A DNA stretch of 45,938 bases. It comes from Bacteroidota bacterium. Its GTDB lineage: Bacteria; Bacteroidota; Bacteroidia; Bacteroidales; Dysgonomonadaceae. The notes below the pieces were generated by a model, which saw only the letters and a list, made by a program, of their open reading frames with translations, searched no databases and was not told the DNA's origin. The stretch lies in NCBI GenBank assembly GCA_023399295.1, contig JAEWQF010000079.1, positions 1 through 45,938 on the forward strand, written 5' to 3'. Shown here piece by piece: positions 17,372 to 25,632 of this stretch. Numbering within the stretch: the first letter of the stretch is position 1; every line of letters begins with the position of its first letter. Made by a program: the position numbers and the translations under genes.

Positions 17372-17401
17372 TTTGGATATTACGAAATGTTCGTAAATTT
17401 G
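17372..17401 (+). promoter_or_regulatory. blaI promoter with overlapping palindromic operator
   Basis: TTTG (17372-17375), an 18-bp spacer and TAAATTTG (17394-17401) form a good Bacteroidetes promoter, 30 bp before the repressor ATG. Inside it lies the perfect dyad TTACGAA-ATG-TTCGTAA (17380-17396), which covers the spacer and the first bases of the -7 box. Its TAC...GTA ends recall BlaI/MecI operators. The likely reading is autorepression by the downstream BlaI-type protein. Confidence 0.72.
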
Positions 17402-17431
17402 CAATATTAAAATAGTTTGATAGTAAACAGT

Positions 17432-17794
17432 ATGGAACGATTGACACCACAAGAAGAGAACGTGATGCTGCAGATATGGCAGTTGAATGAGTGTGCCATC
17501 AAGGATGTGTTGGAGCGGCTGGCCGAACCGAAGCCTCCTTATACCACGGTGGCGTCGATCTTCAGCAATCTGGAGCAGAAAGGATACCTCACGAAGCGAC
17601 GCTTTGGCAATGTAAAGGTGTTCCGCCCACTGATCCCGGAGTCATCCTACAAGAGGCACTTCTTGTCGGGGGTTGTGGAGAATTACTTCGACAACTCCTA
17701 CAAGGAGCTGGTATCCTTTTTTGCCAAGGAGCAGAAGATCACCACCCAGGAACTCAACGAGATCATCTTTCTGATAGAGAAAAGCAAGCAATAA
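17432..17794 (+). CDS. BlaI/MecI/CopY family transcriptional repressor
   Basis: Winged-helix dimeric repressor of 120 residues. It begins MERLTPQEENVMLQIWQL, followed by IKDVLERL and PPYTTVASIFSNLEQKGYL, the recognition-helix region, and the wing. The C-terminal helices (about residues 75-118) would form the dimer interface. In the family, proteolysis in the C-terminal part triggered by a BlaR1-type M56 peptidase releases the operator. The ATG at 17432 is chosen over an upstream TTG because it fits the family and the promoter spacing. The M56 gene follows after 30 bp and a palindromic operator lies upstream. Not shown to concern beta-lactams. Confidence 0.93.
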   Translation: MERLTPQEENVMLQIWQLNECAIKDVLERLAEPKPPYTTVASIFSNLEQKGYLTKRRFGNVKVFRPLIPESSYKRHFLSGVVENYFDNSYKELVSFFAKEQKITTQELNEIIFLIEKSKQ

Positions 17795-17824
17795 GGAGAG
17801 GTTTTACATTAAAACGGAGACATC

Positions 17825-19924
17825 ATGCAATCTTTATTCCATTATCTGATGCAGGTGAACATCGCATTGTCGCTGCTCTTCATCCTCTATATGATGGTGT
17901 TGAGGAAAGAGACATTTCTGAAGCTGCGCCGGTATTTTTTCCTGTCGGTGATCTGCTTCTCGCTGCTCTATCCCTTTGTCACGTTGCCTGCACCTGACTA
18001 TCTCACCGATCTGTTTTCGAGACCATCCCCCCCGGCGGAGGTTACCGTGTTGATTGGGGAACCGGTGATGACCGCGGTTGTGAACGGGGTGGAGGACAGA
18101 TCGCCTGCCATCTCCCCGCTGATGCCGTTTACAATCATCTATGGGGTGATTACTCTTCTCTTTCTGCTTCGCTTTGCAGCACAGCTGTTCTCGATCCTGC
18201 TGGTACGAAAGAAAAGCCAGTTGGTGGAGATTCGCGGCATTCCCGTTTATCGGCTGCGGGATGATGTGACCCCCTTCTCATTCTTTCACATGATCTTTAT
18301 CCACACCGAAAAGCATAGCGAGCAGGAATTGCATCAGATTCTGATGCATGAACATACCCATGTCTCGCAGATGCACTCGGCCGACATCCTGCTCATCGAG
18401 TTGTTGTGCCTGTTCTTCTGGTGGAACCCGTTTGTCTGGCTGATGAAGCGGGAGATGGCCATGAACCTTGAGTATCTGGCCGATCAGGGAGTGCTTTCAA
18501 AGGGGGTGAACAGCCGTGAGTACCAATACCACCTTTTACGACTGACCTATCAAGAAACTGCAGTTCCGATAGTGAATAACTTCAATGTTTCACAATTAAA
18601 ACAACGTATTATGATGATGAATCAAAACAAATCGCCCCAAAAAAGGCTGGGCAGATATTTGATGTTCCTCCCGCTGGCAATGCTCTTTGTGGCGCTGAAC
18701 AGCCTCAATGCCGCTGATCCCGGACGCCTGCTTGCGAATGAGGAGCAACAGGCGTTGGCACCTGTCGTCAATGGGCCTGCAGCGGATCAGTTGCCACGCA
18801 CGACCTCAGCCGGTGAAGCCTCAGCCGTGAGGCAGGAACAAAGCATGCAGGAACCGCCTCCCGAAAAGAGAATGGAAGAGATCTTCGTGGTAGTGGAGGA
18901 TATGCCCCAGTATCCCGGGGGCAATGAAGCCCTGAGGAAGTATCTCTTCGATCAGATCCGCTACCCGGTAGAGGCACAAAAGAAAGGGATCCAGGGGCGC
19001 GTGATCTGCCAGTTCGTGGTGATGAAGGATGGCAGCATCAGTGACCTGAGGGTTGAGCGTGGCGTGGATTCGTTGCTCGACAACGAGGCACTGCGTGTGC
19101 TGGGTGAGATGCCCCTATGGAAGCCGGGCAAACAGAGGGGACAGGCGGTGAATGTGCGTTTCACGCTTCCCATTGTTTTCAATCTCAACAGGAATGAATC
19201 GAAAGTGATGGTGGATGAACTGTTGATCAACGAGTCGGATCTCAACGTGGAGGCGCAGTTGTATCAGCTTTGTGCCTATCCCGGTGGTGAGAAGGCGCTC
19301 AAAAAGTACCTCGCCGAGCAGATCAAATATCCTGTTGAAGCGCAGAAAAAGGGCATGGAGGGTCTGGTAAATGCCATCATCAGAGTGGATCAGGCCGGCA
19401 GGCTGTCTGACATTCGCATTGAGTCAGGCGCAGGCGAAATATTAAACAATGAGGTGGTGCGGGTGATCAATGGAATGCCTCGTTGGGAAAAAGGAGATGC
19501 CATCCTCGTGTCGGGCAGGGTGACGGATGACGCACATCAACCCATGCAGGGCACGGCGATCGTTTTAAAGGGTAGCAGCATGGGTACCTTGTCTGACTCG
19601 AACGGGCGTTTTCAGATCACTCTGCCGGGAAAGGATGGGTCGTTGGTTTTTTCTTATATTGGACACAAGACGGTGCGCGTCGATTTATCGCAGTTGCAGG
19701 CTGAAGCACGGCCTACTGAGATCACTCTTCCCTTTGTGTTCCGTCTGCAAACGGATGAATCGTCCGATTCAAACAGAGATGCGATACCCGATAATGCGAT
19801 CGTTGTTGTTGGGTATGGTGTGACGAAGAGGGTGGAGGCCGACAACAGGGTGGAGGCCGACAACAGGGCGAAAAAAATGGCAGCTGTCCTCACGGCCACT
19901 TTCGTGGCGAGTGGTGTGATTTAA
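17825..19924 (+). CDS. M56 (BlaR1-like) peptidase with two TonB C-terminal domains and a SusC-like insert
   Basis: Membrane zinc peptidase expected to cleave or inactivate the BlaI-type repressor. Helices at about residues 10-27, 37-55, 98-122 and 277-295 frame the cytosolic metallopeptidase region with HEHTH (175-179) and a downstream EYLAD. The periplasmic part lacks the penicillin-binding sensor of BlaR1. It has one TonB_C domain (about 363-455, YPGGNEALRKYL) and a second copy from 485 (YPGGEKALKKYL). The second copy is split after Trp554 by a carboxypeptidase-regulatory-like domain (about 562-630, VSGRVTDDAHQPMQGT) and resumes at ITLPFVF (633). VVVGYGVTKR near 660 resembles the start of SusC proteins. 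An 18-bp tandem duplication (RVEADN twice) precedes the C-terminus. The signal sensed is unknown. Confidence 0.88.
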   Translation: MQSLFHYLMQVNIALSLLFILYMMVLRKETFLKLRRYFFLSVICFSLLYPFVTLPAPDYLTDLFSRPSPPAEVTVLIGEPVMTAVVNGVEDRSPAISPLMPFTIIYGVITLLFLLRFAAQLFSILLVRKKSQLVEIRGIPVYRLRDDVTPFSFFHMIFIHTEKHSEQELHQILMHEHTHVSQMHSADILLIELLCLFFWWNPFVWLMKREMAMNLEYLADQGVLSKGVNSREYQYHLLRLTYQETAVPIVNNFNVSQLKQRIMMMNQNKSPQKRLGRYLMFLPLAMLFVALNSLNAADPGRLLANEEQQALAPVVNGPAADQLPRTTSAGEASAVRQEQSMQEPPPEKRMEEIFVVVEDMPQYPGGNEALRKYLFDQIRYPVEAQKKGIQGRVICQFVVMKDGSISDLRVERGVDSLLDNEALRVLGEMPLWKPGKQRGQAVNVRFTLPIVFNLNRNESKVMVDELLINESDLNVEAQLYQLCAYPGGEKALKKYLAEQIKYPVEAQKKGMEGLVNAIIRVDQAGRLSDIRIESGAGEILNNEVVRVINGMPRWEKGDAILVSGRVTDDAHQPMQGTAIVLKGSSMGTLSDSNGRFQITLPGKDGSLVFSYIGHKTVRVDLSQLQAEARPTEITLPFVFRLQTDESSDSNRDAIPDNAIVVVGYGVTKRVEADNRVEADNRAKKMAAVLTATFVASGVI
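19830..19865 (+). repeat. 18-bp perfect tandem duplication inside the M56 gene
   Basis: The unit GGGTGGAGGCCGACAACA occurs twice without a mismatch at 19830-19847 and 19848-19865. It repeats the peptide VEADNR in frame near the C-terminus. A recent slippage event is the simplest explanation. Confidence 0.95.
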
Positions 19925-19996
19925 GATGAGAGTGTGCCAGAGAGGGGAGAGCCGTGATGAAAGTGACAAGTGAACGGCTGATCCACAATGCATGAT

Positions 19997-20032
19997 GGGG
20001 AGGTGGCAACGCATGCGGACCTCCCTTTTTTT
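19997..20032 (+). terminator. Intrinsic terminator after the M56 gene
   Basis: GGGAGGT (19998-20004) pairs with ACCTCCC (20019-20025) around a 14-base loop, followed by seven T. It lies 73 bp after the M56 stop. It separates the BlaI/M56 pair from the next gene and argues that the next gene starts downstream at 20052. Confidence 0.78.
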
Positions 20033-20051
20033 AACTTTACACATGTTACAG

Positions 20052-21365
20052 ATGAAAACAACGGCAATGATCCTCTGCTTGTGCATGCTCCCCATTATTC
20101 CGGGATACGCACAACGCGACCCGGTGAGCGAGGCGATGCGTGGTCATCGCTATCAGGAAGCGATCGCCTTGTTGGAGCATGCACCGGAGGGTGTCGAGAA
20201 CCAGCTCCTGAAAGCGGAATGTTACCGGCAACTCTATGACTTCCCAGCCGCACTGGGAATTTTAAAGTCGTTGTCCGACAGCAGTCATGCAACCATTGCG
20301 ATACTCACTGCAACAGCCGAGTGTGCCTCGCAGGCAGGCGATCACGATGCCGCACTCCATTACTGGCTGAAGGCGGCTGCCCTCTCACCCGACAACCTCT
20401 ACCTGAAAAGCCGTGTGGCGGTAGCCCATTACCGCGCGGGTGACTGGCAGGGCACCATCGATGCGGCCGAGGAGGTATTCAGGGAGGACAGCATCCCCCT
20501 GTTGCTGCGGATGGCAGGTGACGCGCACATCCGTCTGGATGACGGACTGGGACTGGTTTATTATGAAAAAGCACTGGAAAGGGATCCGGCCGATCACCTC
20601 TCACTGCGCAACCTGGCCGACTTCTTCTATTCCATCAAGGATTACGAAACCGTGATCAACCGTACGGAGGCATATCTGAAGGAGATTGATCCGGAGCGCA
20701 CCTCCATCGGACAGCTCAACGGGATGGCGCACTATGCGGCAGGCAACTACCCTGCGGCGATTGAACGGTTGCAACAGAATGTCATACTGGGTGATTCCGC
20801 CTACACCACCACCTACTTCCTGGGGATGAGCTTCTACGCCATGAAACGTTATTACGAGGCGGTCAGGTGGCTGGCGCTGGCCTACGACCAGGCGACAAGG
20901 AAGGAGGCGAGCCTGCTCTATTACTATGGATCGGCGCTTAGCATGAGCTATGACAGGAAGAAAGGAATAGATATCCTCAATGAAGGGGTGGAGATGATCG
21001 AGTCGTTGCAGGAGATGCTTTACGATTTTGATTACTCGCTGGCGGTAGCATATGACCGCTCCAATGAGCCATCACGCGCGATCAGCTACTATCACTCCGC
21101 ATTGAAAAGAGATCCCGATTCCTATCAGTTGTTGTTCAATATTGCCCTGACCTACGACCGGATGAAGGAGTATGAATCGGCACTGACCTATTATGAGCGA
21201 TATGTGAAGATGATTCCTGAAGACAAGATCAACACAACGACTGGTTCATCCGATGAACCGGGCGAACGGACAAGCATCCTGGAGATGAACTACAGGTCAT
21301 CCCTTCAGCGAATGGATGAGTTGCGCAAGTTGCTTTTCCTGCAAAAGGGAAAGCAGAACAGATGA
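20052..21365 (+). CDS. Secreted tetratricopeptide-repeat protein
   Basis: Exported protein of about 437 residues made of TPR helices. A signal peptide (MKTTAMILCLCMLPIIPGYA) is followed by about ten TPR-like units, for example residues around AALHYWLKAAALSPDNLYLK, GLVYYEKALERDPADHLSLR and ALTYYERYVKMIPEDK. The frame is open to 19992, but that start lies in the terminator hairpin, so ATG 20052 is chosen. It probably serves as a protein-protein scaffold in the periplasm or on a membrane. The neighbouring BlaI/M56 pair may be unrelated because of the terminator, although the gene is co-oriented. Partner unknown. Confidence 0.86.
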   Translation: MKTTAMILCLCMLPIIPGYAQRDPVSEAMRGHRYQEAIALLEHAPEGVENQLLKAECYRQLYDFPAALGILKSLSDSSHATIAILTATAECASQAGDHDAALHYWLKAAALSPDNLYLKSRVAVAHYRAGDWQGTIDAAEEVFREDSIPLLLRMAGDAHIRLDDGLGLVYYEKALERDPADHLSLRNLADFFYSIKDYETVINRTEAYLKEIDPERTSIGQLNGMAHYAAGNYPAAIERLQQNVILGDSAYTTTYFLGMSFYAMKRYYEAVRWLALAYDQATRKEASLLYYYGSALSMSYDRKKGIDILNEGVEMIESLQEMLYDFDYSLAVAYDRSNEPSRAISYYHSALKRDPDSYQLLFNIALTYDRMKEYESALTYYERYVKMIPEDKINTTTGSSDEPGERTSILEMNYRSSLQRMDELRKLLFLQKGKQNR

Positions 21366-21374
21366 GGCATCGTC

Positions 21375-23771
21375 TCAATTGAAAATGTCGTCAATCCCTT
21401 CGTTGTCAATCACCTGGTTGTTCTGGTAGAAGTCGGGGGAGTAGCGATCCGACCCGGCGCAGGGATCAAAGCCCGCCGGAATCTCAAAGGTGCCGTCATC
21501 CCGGTAGCTCAGCTCCTTGTCGGCATATACTTTCTGGTAGAAAATGCCATGAATGGGGAGTGCCATGCTGGCTCCCTGTCCGTAGGCCATCCGGTCAAAA
21601 TGGATGGAGCGCTCTTCACCACCCACCCAGCAGCCCGCTACCAGGTTGGGTGTGAACGACATGAACCAGCCGTCGGAGTTGTTGTTGGTGGTGCCCGTCT
21701 TGCCACCCATCTCGCCCTTGAGGTTGTAAATCCGGCGCAGCCTGCTGCCGGTACCACCATCCACCACGCCTTTCAGCATGTCGAGCATCTTGTAGGAGGA
21801 TGACTCACTGAAGATCTCCTTCATCCGTGGCACGAAGGTGGCCACCTCGTTGCCGTAGGAGTCCTCGATACGGGTCACCAGCATCGGTTCCACCCGGATG
21901 CCCCGGTTGATGAAGGAGGTGTAGGCCCCCGCCATCTCGTACACTGATGCCTCGTTGGGCCCCAATGCGAGCGAAACAACCGGGTCGGCCGGCGTCTTCA
22001 ATCCGAAGGAACGGAGCATGCGTGCAAAGGCATAGGGGGAGAACTGATTCATCAGGTAGGCGGTGACCCAGTTGCTGGAGCGTTGCAATCCCCACTTGAT
22101 GGTAACCATCTCACCGCTGGTGTGACCGGGATTGCGCGGGGTCCACTCCTCACCGGTTTCGGTCATCAGGGTGATGGGCTGATGCATCATCTGGTCGCAG
22201 GGGGTCATTCCTTCCTCCATGGCCAGCGTGTAGAGATAGGGCTTGATGGTGGAGCCAATCTGCCGCTTGCCGGTAGAGACCATGTCATACTTGAAGAACT
22301 TGAAATCGGGGCCTCCCACATAGGCTTTCACATGCCCCGTGATGGCGTCCATCGCCATGAAACCGGTACGCAGGAAGTTCTTGTGGTAGCGAATCGAATC
22401 CCAGGGCGTCATCAACGTGTCAATCTCCCGCTGTTTCCATGAGAAAACCTTCATCTCCACCTTCTCTTCCTTGAAATTTTTCAGGATTGCGGCATCATTC
22501 ATTCCCTCCTTTTTCAGGATGCGGTAACGGTCACTCTGTCTCATGGCAGTGATCAGCAGATCTTCCACCTGGTCACTCACTTCACTGGAGTAGGGGGCAT
22601 ATTTCATGCCTTTCTTTTCCCGGAAGAATTGATCCTGCAGCGAACCTCCCATGTGTTCCTTTACCGCTTCTTCTGCATAGCGCTGCATGCGTGAATCGAG
22701 TGTGGCGTATATCTTCAATCCGTCGGTGTAGATATCGTATGAAGAACCATCCGCCTTTTTGTTCTTGTGACACCACCCATAGAGGGGGTCCTCCACCCAG
22801 GCGAGCGAGTCTTCACTGAACTGCTGGTTTTGCCAGGAGGCGTAGTTCCTGCGCACCGGTTTCTTGGCCATCATGATCTTGGCCAGGTGCTGACGATAGT
22901 AGGGTGCTGCGATGTCAACATGTCCCGAACGGTTGAAATCGATTGACACCGGCAACTGTTTCAACGAGTCGGCCTCCTGGCGCGAGAGGTAGTCGTATTT
23001 CTCCATTTGTGCGAGCACCACGTTGCGGCGTTCGACAGTAATCTCGGGACGACGGACAGGGTTGTAATAGGATGCGTTCTTGAGCATGCCAATCAGCATC
23101 GCCGACTCCTCAATGTTCAGCTCTTTCGGTGTTTTGTTGAAGTAGGTGCGTGCCGCCGACTCAATGCCCACGGCGTTGTAGTTGAAGTCGTACTTGTTCA
23201 GATAGAGGTTGATGATCTCATCCTTGGTGTAGAAACGTTCCAGCTTGGCTGCGATCACCCATTCCACCGGTTTCTGGAACAACCTTTGCAGTTTGTTGCT
23301 GGCACGGGGTGAGTAGAGCAGCTTTGCCAGCTGTTGGGTGATGGTACTCCCGCCGCCGCTGTTTTCCCTGTTGAGCAGCAGGGTCTTTACCACAGCTCTT
23401 CCCACGCTGATGAAGTCAATGCCGGAGTGTGAGTGGAAACGGATGTCTTCTGTGGCAATCAGTGCATCGATCAGGTGGGGAGAGAGATCGGAGTAATCAA
23501 CGAAGATGCGGTTGTCGTCACTCTGTGAGTAGGTGAACAACAGCTCGTTGTCGGTTGAGATCACCTGTGAGGCATACTTGTCGATCGGGTTCTCCAGCTC
23601 ATTGATCTCCGGCAGATAACCTACTGCGCCCACTGCGATGAGTGTGAAGAGTAGGAGCAGGGAAGCAACACCAAAAGCGAAAATGCTCCACAATGCCCTG
23701 ATAAGACGCTGTTTTGGAGTCCTGTTGTTCCCTTTGGTGGGCTTACCACCGCCTGTTTGTTTCTTTCCCAT
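21375..23771 (-). CDS. mrcA: Class A penicillin-binding protein (PBP1A type)
   Basis: Bifunctional peptidoglycan glycosyltransferase and DD-transpeptidase anchored in the inner membrane. A Lys-rich cytoplasmic tail and one membrane helix (about residues 30-52) precede the GT51 domain. That domain shows ATEDIRFHSHSGID, GGGSTITQQLAK and YNAVGIESAARTYF (about 105-260). The transpeptidase domain has STIK (Ser507), the SxN motif in RSSNW, and KTGTT (691). The protein is 798 residues, a normal size, with a short Asp/Asn-rich end. It is convergent with the TPR gene (9 bp) and appears monocistronic, with a TACTTTTG box upstream. Confidence 0.97.
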   Translation of the reverse strand: MGKKQTGGGKPTKGNNRTPKQRLIRALWSIFAFGVASLLLLFTLIAVGAVGYLPEINELENPIDKYASQVISTDNELLFTYSQSDDNRIFVDYSDLSPHLIDALIATEDIRFHSHSGIDFISVGRAVVKTLLLNRENSGGGSTITQQLAKLLYSPRASNKLQRLFQKPVEWVIAAKLERFYTKDEIINLYLNKYDFNYNAVGIESAARTYFNKTPKELNIEESAMLIGMLKNASYYNPVRRPEITVERRNVVLAQMEKYDYLSRQEADSLKQLPVSIDFNRSGHVDIAAPYYRQHLAKIMMAKKPVRRNYASWQNQQFSEDSLAWVEDPLYGWCHKNKKADGSSYDIYTDGLKIYATLDSRMQRYAEEAVKEHMGGSLQDQFFREKKGMKYAPYSSEVSDQVEDLLITAMRQSDRYRILKKEGMNDAAILKNFKEEKVEMKVFSWKQREIDTLMTPWDSIRYHKNFLRTGFMAMDAITGHVKAYVGGPDFKFFKYDMVSTGKRQIGSTIKPYLYTLAMEEGMTPCDQMMHQPITLMTETGEEWTPRNPGHTSGEMVTIKWGLQRSSNWVTAYLMNQFSPYAFARMLRSFGLKTPADPVVSLALGPNEASVYEMAGAYTSFINRGIRVEPMLVTRIEDSYGNEVATFVPRMKEIFSESSSYKMLDMLKGVVDGGTGSRLRRIYNLKGEMGGKTGTTNNNSDGWFMSFTPNLVAGCWVGGEERSIHFDRMAYGQGASMALPIHGIFYQKVYADKELSYRDDGTFEIPAGFDPCAGSDRYSPDFYQNNQVIDNEGIDDIFN

Positions 23772-23819
23772 AGTGTTGTTTGTTCACCTGTCTGTTCTCT
23801 TTGCGCTCTCTTTCAACGA

Positions 23820-23827
23820 CAAAAGTA
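23820..23827 (-). promoter_or_regulatory. Candidate -7 box of PBP1A promoter
   Basis: TACTTTTG on the minus strand, about 49 bp before the PBP1A ATG. The same octamer is found before rpoD and htrA. No well-spaced -33 TTTG is visible. Confidence 0.48.
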
Positions 23828-23871
23828 CACAAAAGCAATGTAATGTCGATGGCTGTTTCATTAAAAATACA

Positions 23872-25632
23872 TCAAAAACGGAATGTGAATCCGCCCATCA
23901 CGTTGAAGCCCTGTGACGGGTGTCCGTACCAGAGATCATACTGTTGGTTCATCAGGTTACCGGCTCTCATACCGAATGAAAAAGCTTCGCTGATGCGATA
24001 AGCAGCCCCCAGGCTGAGGTCGTTGATCTGCTCCATCTCCCTGTTTTCTCCCATGTAATAGCTCCAGCGGTCACCCGCAAAATAGTAGTCCATGTTGAAA
24101 CTGAGCTTATCACTCACCTCGAGTGACCCTTTCAGCTCTACCTCCAATCCCGGTTTGTTGTAAGCTTTTGGATCATTTACGCTTTCACCGTAATCAGACA
24201 GGTTCTTCACCGTGTAGAAGTTTTGGGTGAGTCTGAGCGATAAATCCAATGGTGCCCACATTCCCACCTGCACCAACCCCCCCAGACGGGCATGCGTCAG
24301 ATCACCGTACAATGGCTTCAACCCCTCGTAAAAGGGTCCTGCCCAGAGGCCATCCTCCTCCACGGTGCCGTGGAGGACCATGAAATGTTCGTCATCCGTT
24401 TTCTTAAACCCTCCGAAGAGGTCGAAACGGAATCCTTCCGCATCACCGATACGGATACCACCATCGATATCGACAATCGAAAACGAAGCCTTCACGTTTT
24501 CATTCGCAATAAAGTAACGCGATTCACCCATCATGTCGAGGTAGGTGTTGTGGTCGAACCCCCCATGGATATTGGCATAGAGTGAGGTACGTTCTGTGAT
24601 GCCGAGTTGCAGTGCCACGTTAGGAACAACCCGCACGCGTGTTTGATCTCCAGTCTGGAAAAGGATGTCAACGCCCAGACGTGCTGAGCGGTTAAGCCCT
24701 TCGTAGCGCAGGTAGGGAGCAGCGTTGAGTAACAGGTAGTTGTCCCAGTCACCCCCATAGAGTGCTGTCACAAGCGTGCCGTCGACACCCGCTTTTGTAG
24801 CGTTGTTCCTGAAGGGTTTGTCGAAACCGGCCATGAGATGGATCTCATTTCCCTTCAAGGGGTCACTGCTGGAGGGATAGGCCAGTCCGGTGCTGAAATT
24901 CTTCAGGTCAAGCTTCCCGTGGTAGTTGAGTAGGTCCGACTCACTGGAGATCAGTCCGAGAGAGGCATGGAGCAATCCCAACCGCTGCTTGTCATCGTTG
25001 AAGTAGCCTGCACTGCCCATCGGGTTGCCATAGTAGTTGAAGCGCGAATGGAGGTAGGAGAGGTTCAGCGTGATCTCGTTGGCATCACCACTGTGCTGGA
25101 AAGCCAGTTCGCCACGGTTGTCCATGAAAAAGAGATCGCTGCTTTCGGGTAATCCCTCCTGAAGGTAATCAACTTCCCCATTGACCGATTGATGGGTGAA
25201 GGTGAAGGCAAGCGTCTGTTTCTCCTTCTCAATGAGCCTGTAGCCGAAAGCGCCATCCATGTTCGCATAATTGCCCGCCTTGAAAGAGAGGTAACCCTTC
25301 TGTGTGTGGTAAGGAATCGCGGTCATGATCTGGCCGGGGCGGGGCAGGGCTATCTCCAGTGGTGGGGTGATGCGTCCGGCCCACGATGAGTAGTTGGTGT
25401 TTGCTTTTTGTACCACCGGCTCGCGGAGTGCCGGCAGGGAGTTGATCTTGTCGGCGTCAAGCAGGGTGGGGTTGAAGTCACGTTCCAGCTCCAGTTGTCT
25501 TCTCAGCAACGAGTCCTGAGTCTGTGCGGTGATTCCGGCTGAGCATGCCAGGATTGCCAGGATTGCATATATTTTTCTCATGTGATTTGTTTGATCTTTT
25601 TTTATATTCTTGACCAATCGCTTGCCATTCAT
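23872..25632 (-). CDS. Outer-membrane beta-barrel protein, unknown function
   Basis: I recognise no named family, but the protein looks like a TonB-receptor-type barrel without a plug. A signal peptide (MRKIYAILAILACSAGITAQ) is followed by a short linker with RDFNPTLLDADKINSLPALREP. About 480 residues of alternating amphipathic strands follow, and the terminal residue is Phe (GGFTFRF), as in BAM substrates. The ATG at 25632 overlaps the upstream stop as ATGA and is reported here; ATG 25581 starts exactly at the signal peptide and is equally possible. Tight coupling with the 996-residue TPR gene suggests a two-protein envelope complex. Confidence 0.82.
   Translation of the reverse strand: MNGKRLVKNIKKDQTNHMRKIYAILAILACSAGITAQTQDSLLRRQLELERDFNPTLLDADKINSLPALREPVVQKANTNYSSWAGRITPPLEIALPRPGQIMTAIPYHTQKGYLSFKAGNYANMDGAFGYRLIEKEKQTLAFTFTHQSVNGEVDYLQEGLPESSDLFFMDNRGELAFQHSGDANEITLNLSYLHSRFNYYGNPMGSAGYFNDDKQRLGLLHASLGLISSESDLLNYHGKLDLKNFSTGLAYPSSSDPLKGNEIHLMAGFDKPFRNNATKAGVDGTLVTALYGGDWDNYLLLNAAPYLRYEGLNRSARLGVDILFQTGDQTRVRVVPNVALQLGITERTSLYANIHGGFDHNTYLDMMGESRYFIANENVKASFSIVDIDGGIRIGDAEGFRFDLFGGFKKTDDEHFMVLHGTVEEDGLWAGPFYEGLKPLYGDLTHARLGGLVQVGMWAPLDLSLRLTQNFYTVKNLSDYGESVNDPKAYNKPGLEVELKGSLEVSDKLSFNMDYYFAGDRWSYYMGENREMEQINDLSLGAAYRISEAFSFGMRAGNLMNQQYDLWYGHPSQGFNVMGGFTFRF

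Noticed and set aside
17432..19924. Beta-lactam resistance operon
   Set aside because: The repressor and M56 peptidase are present, but there is no beta-lactamase gene and the penicillin-binding sensor domain is missing.
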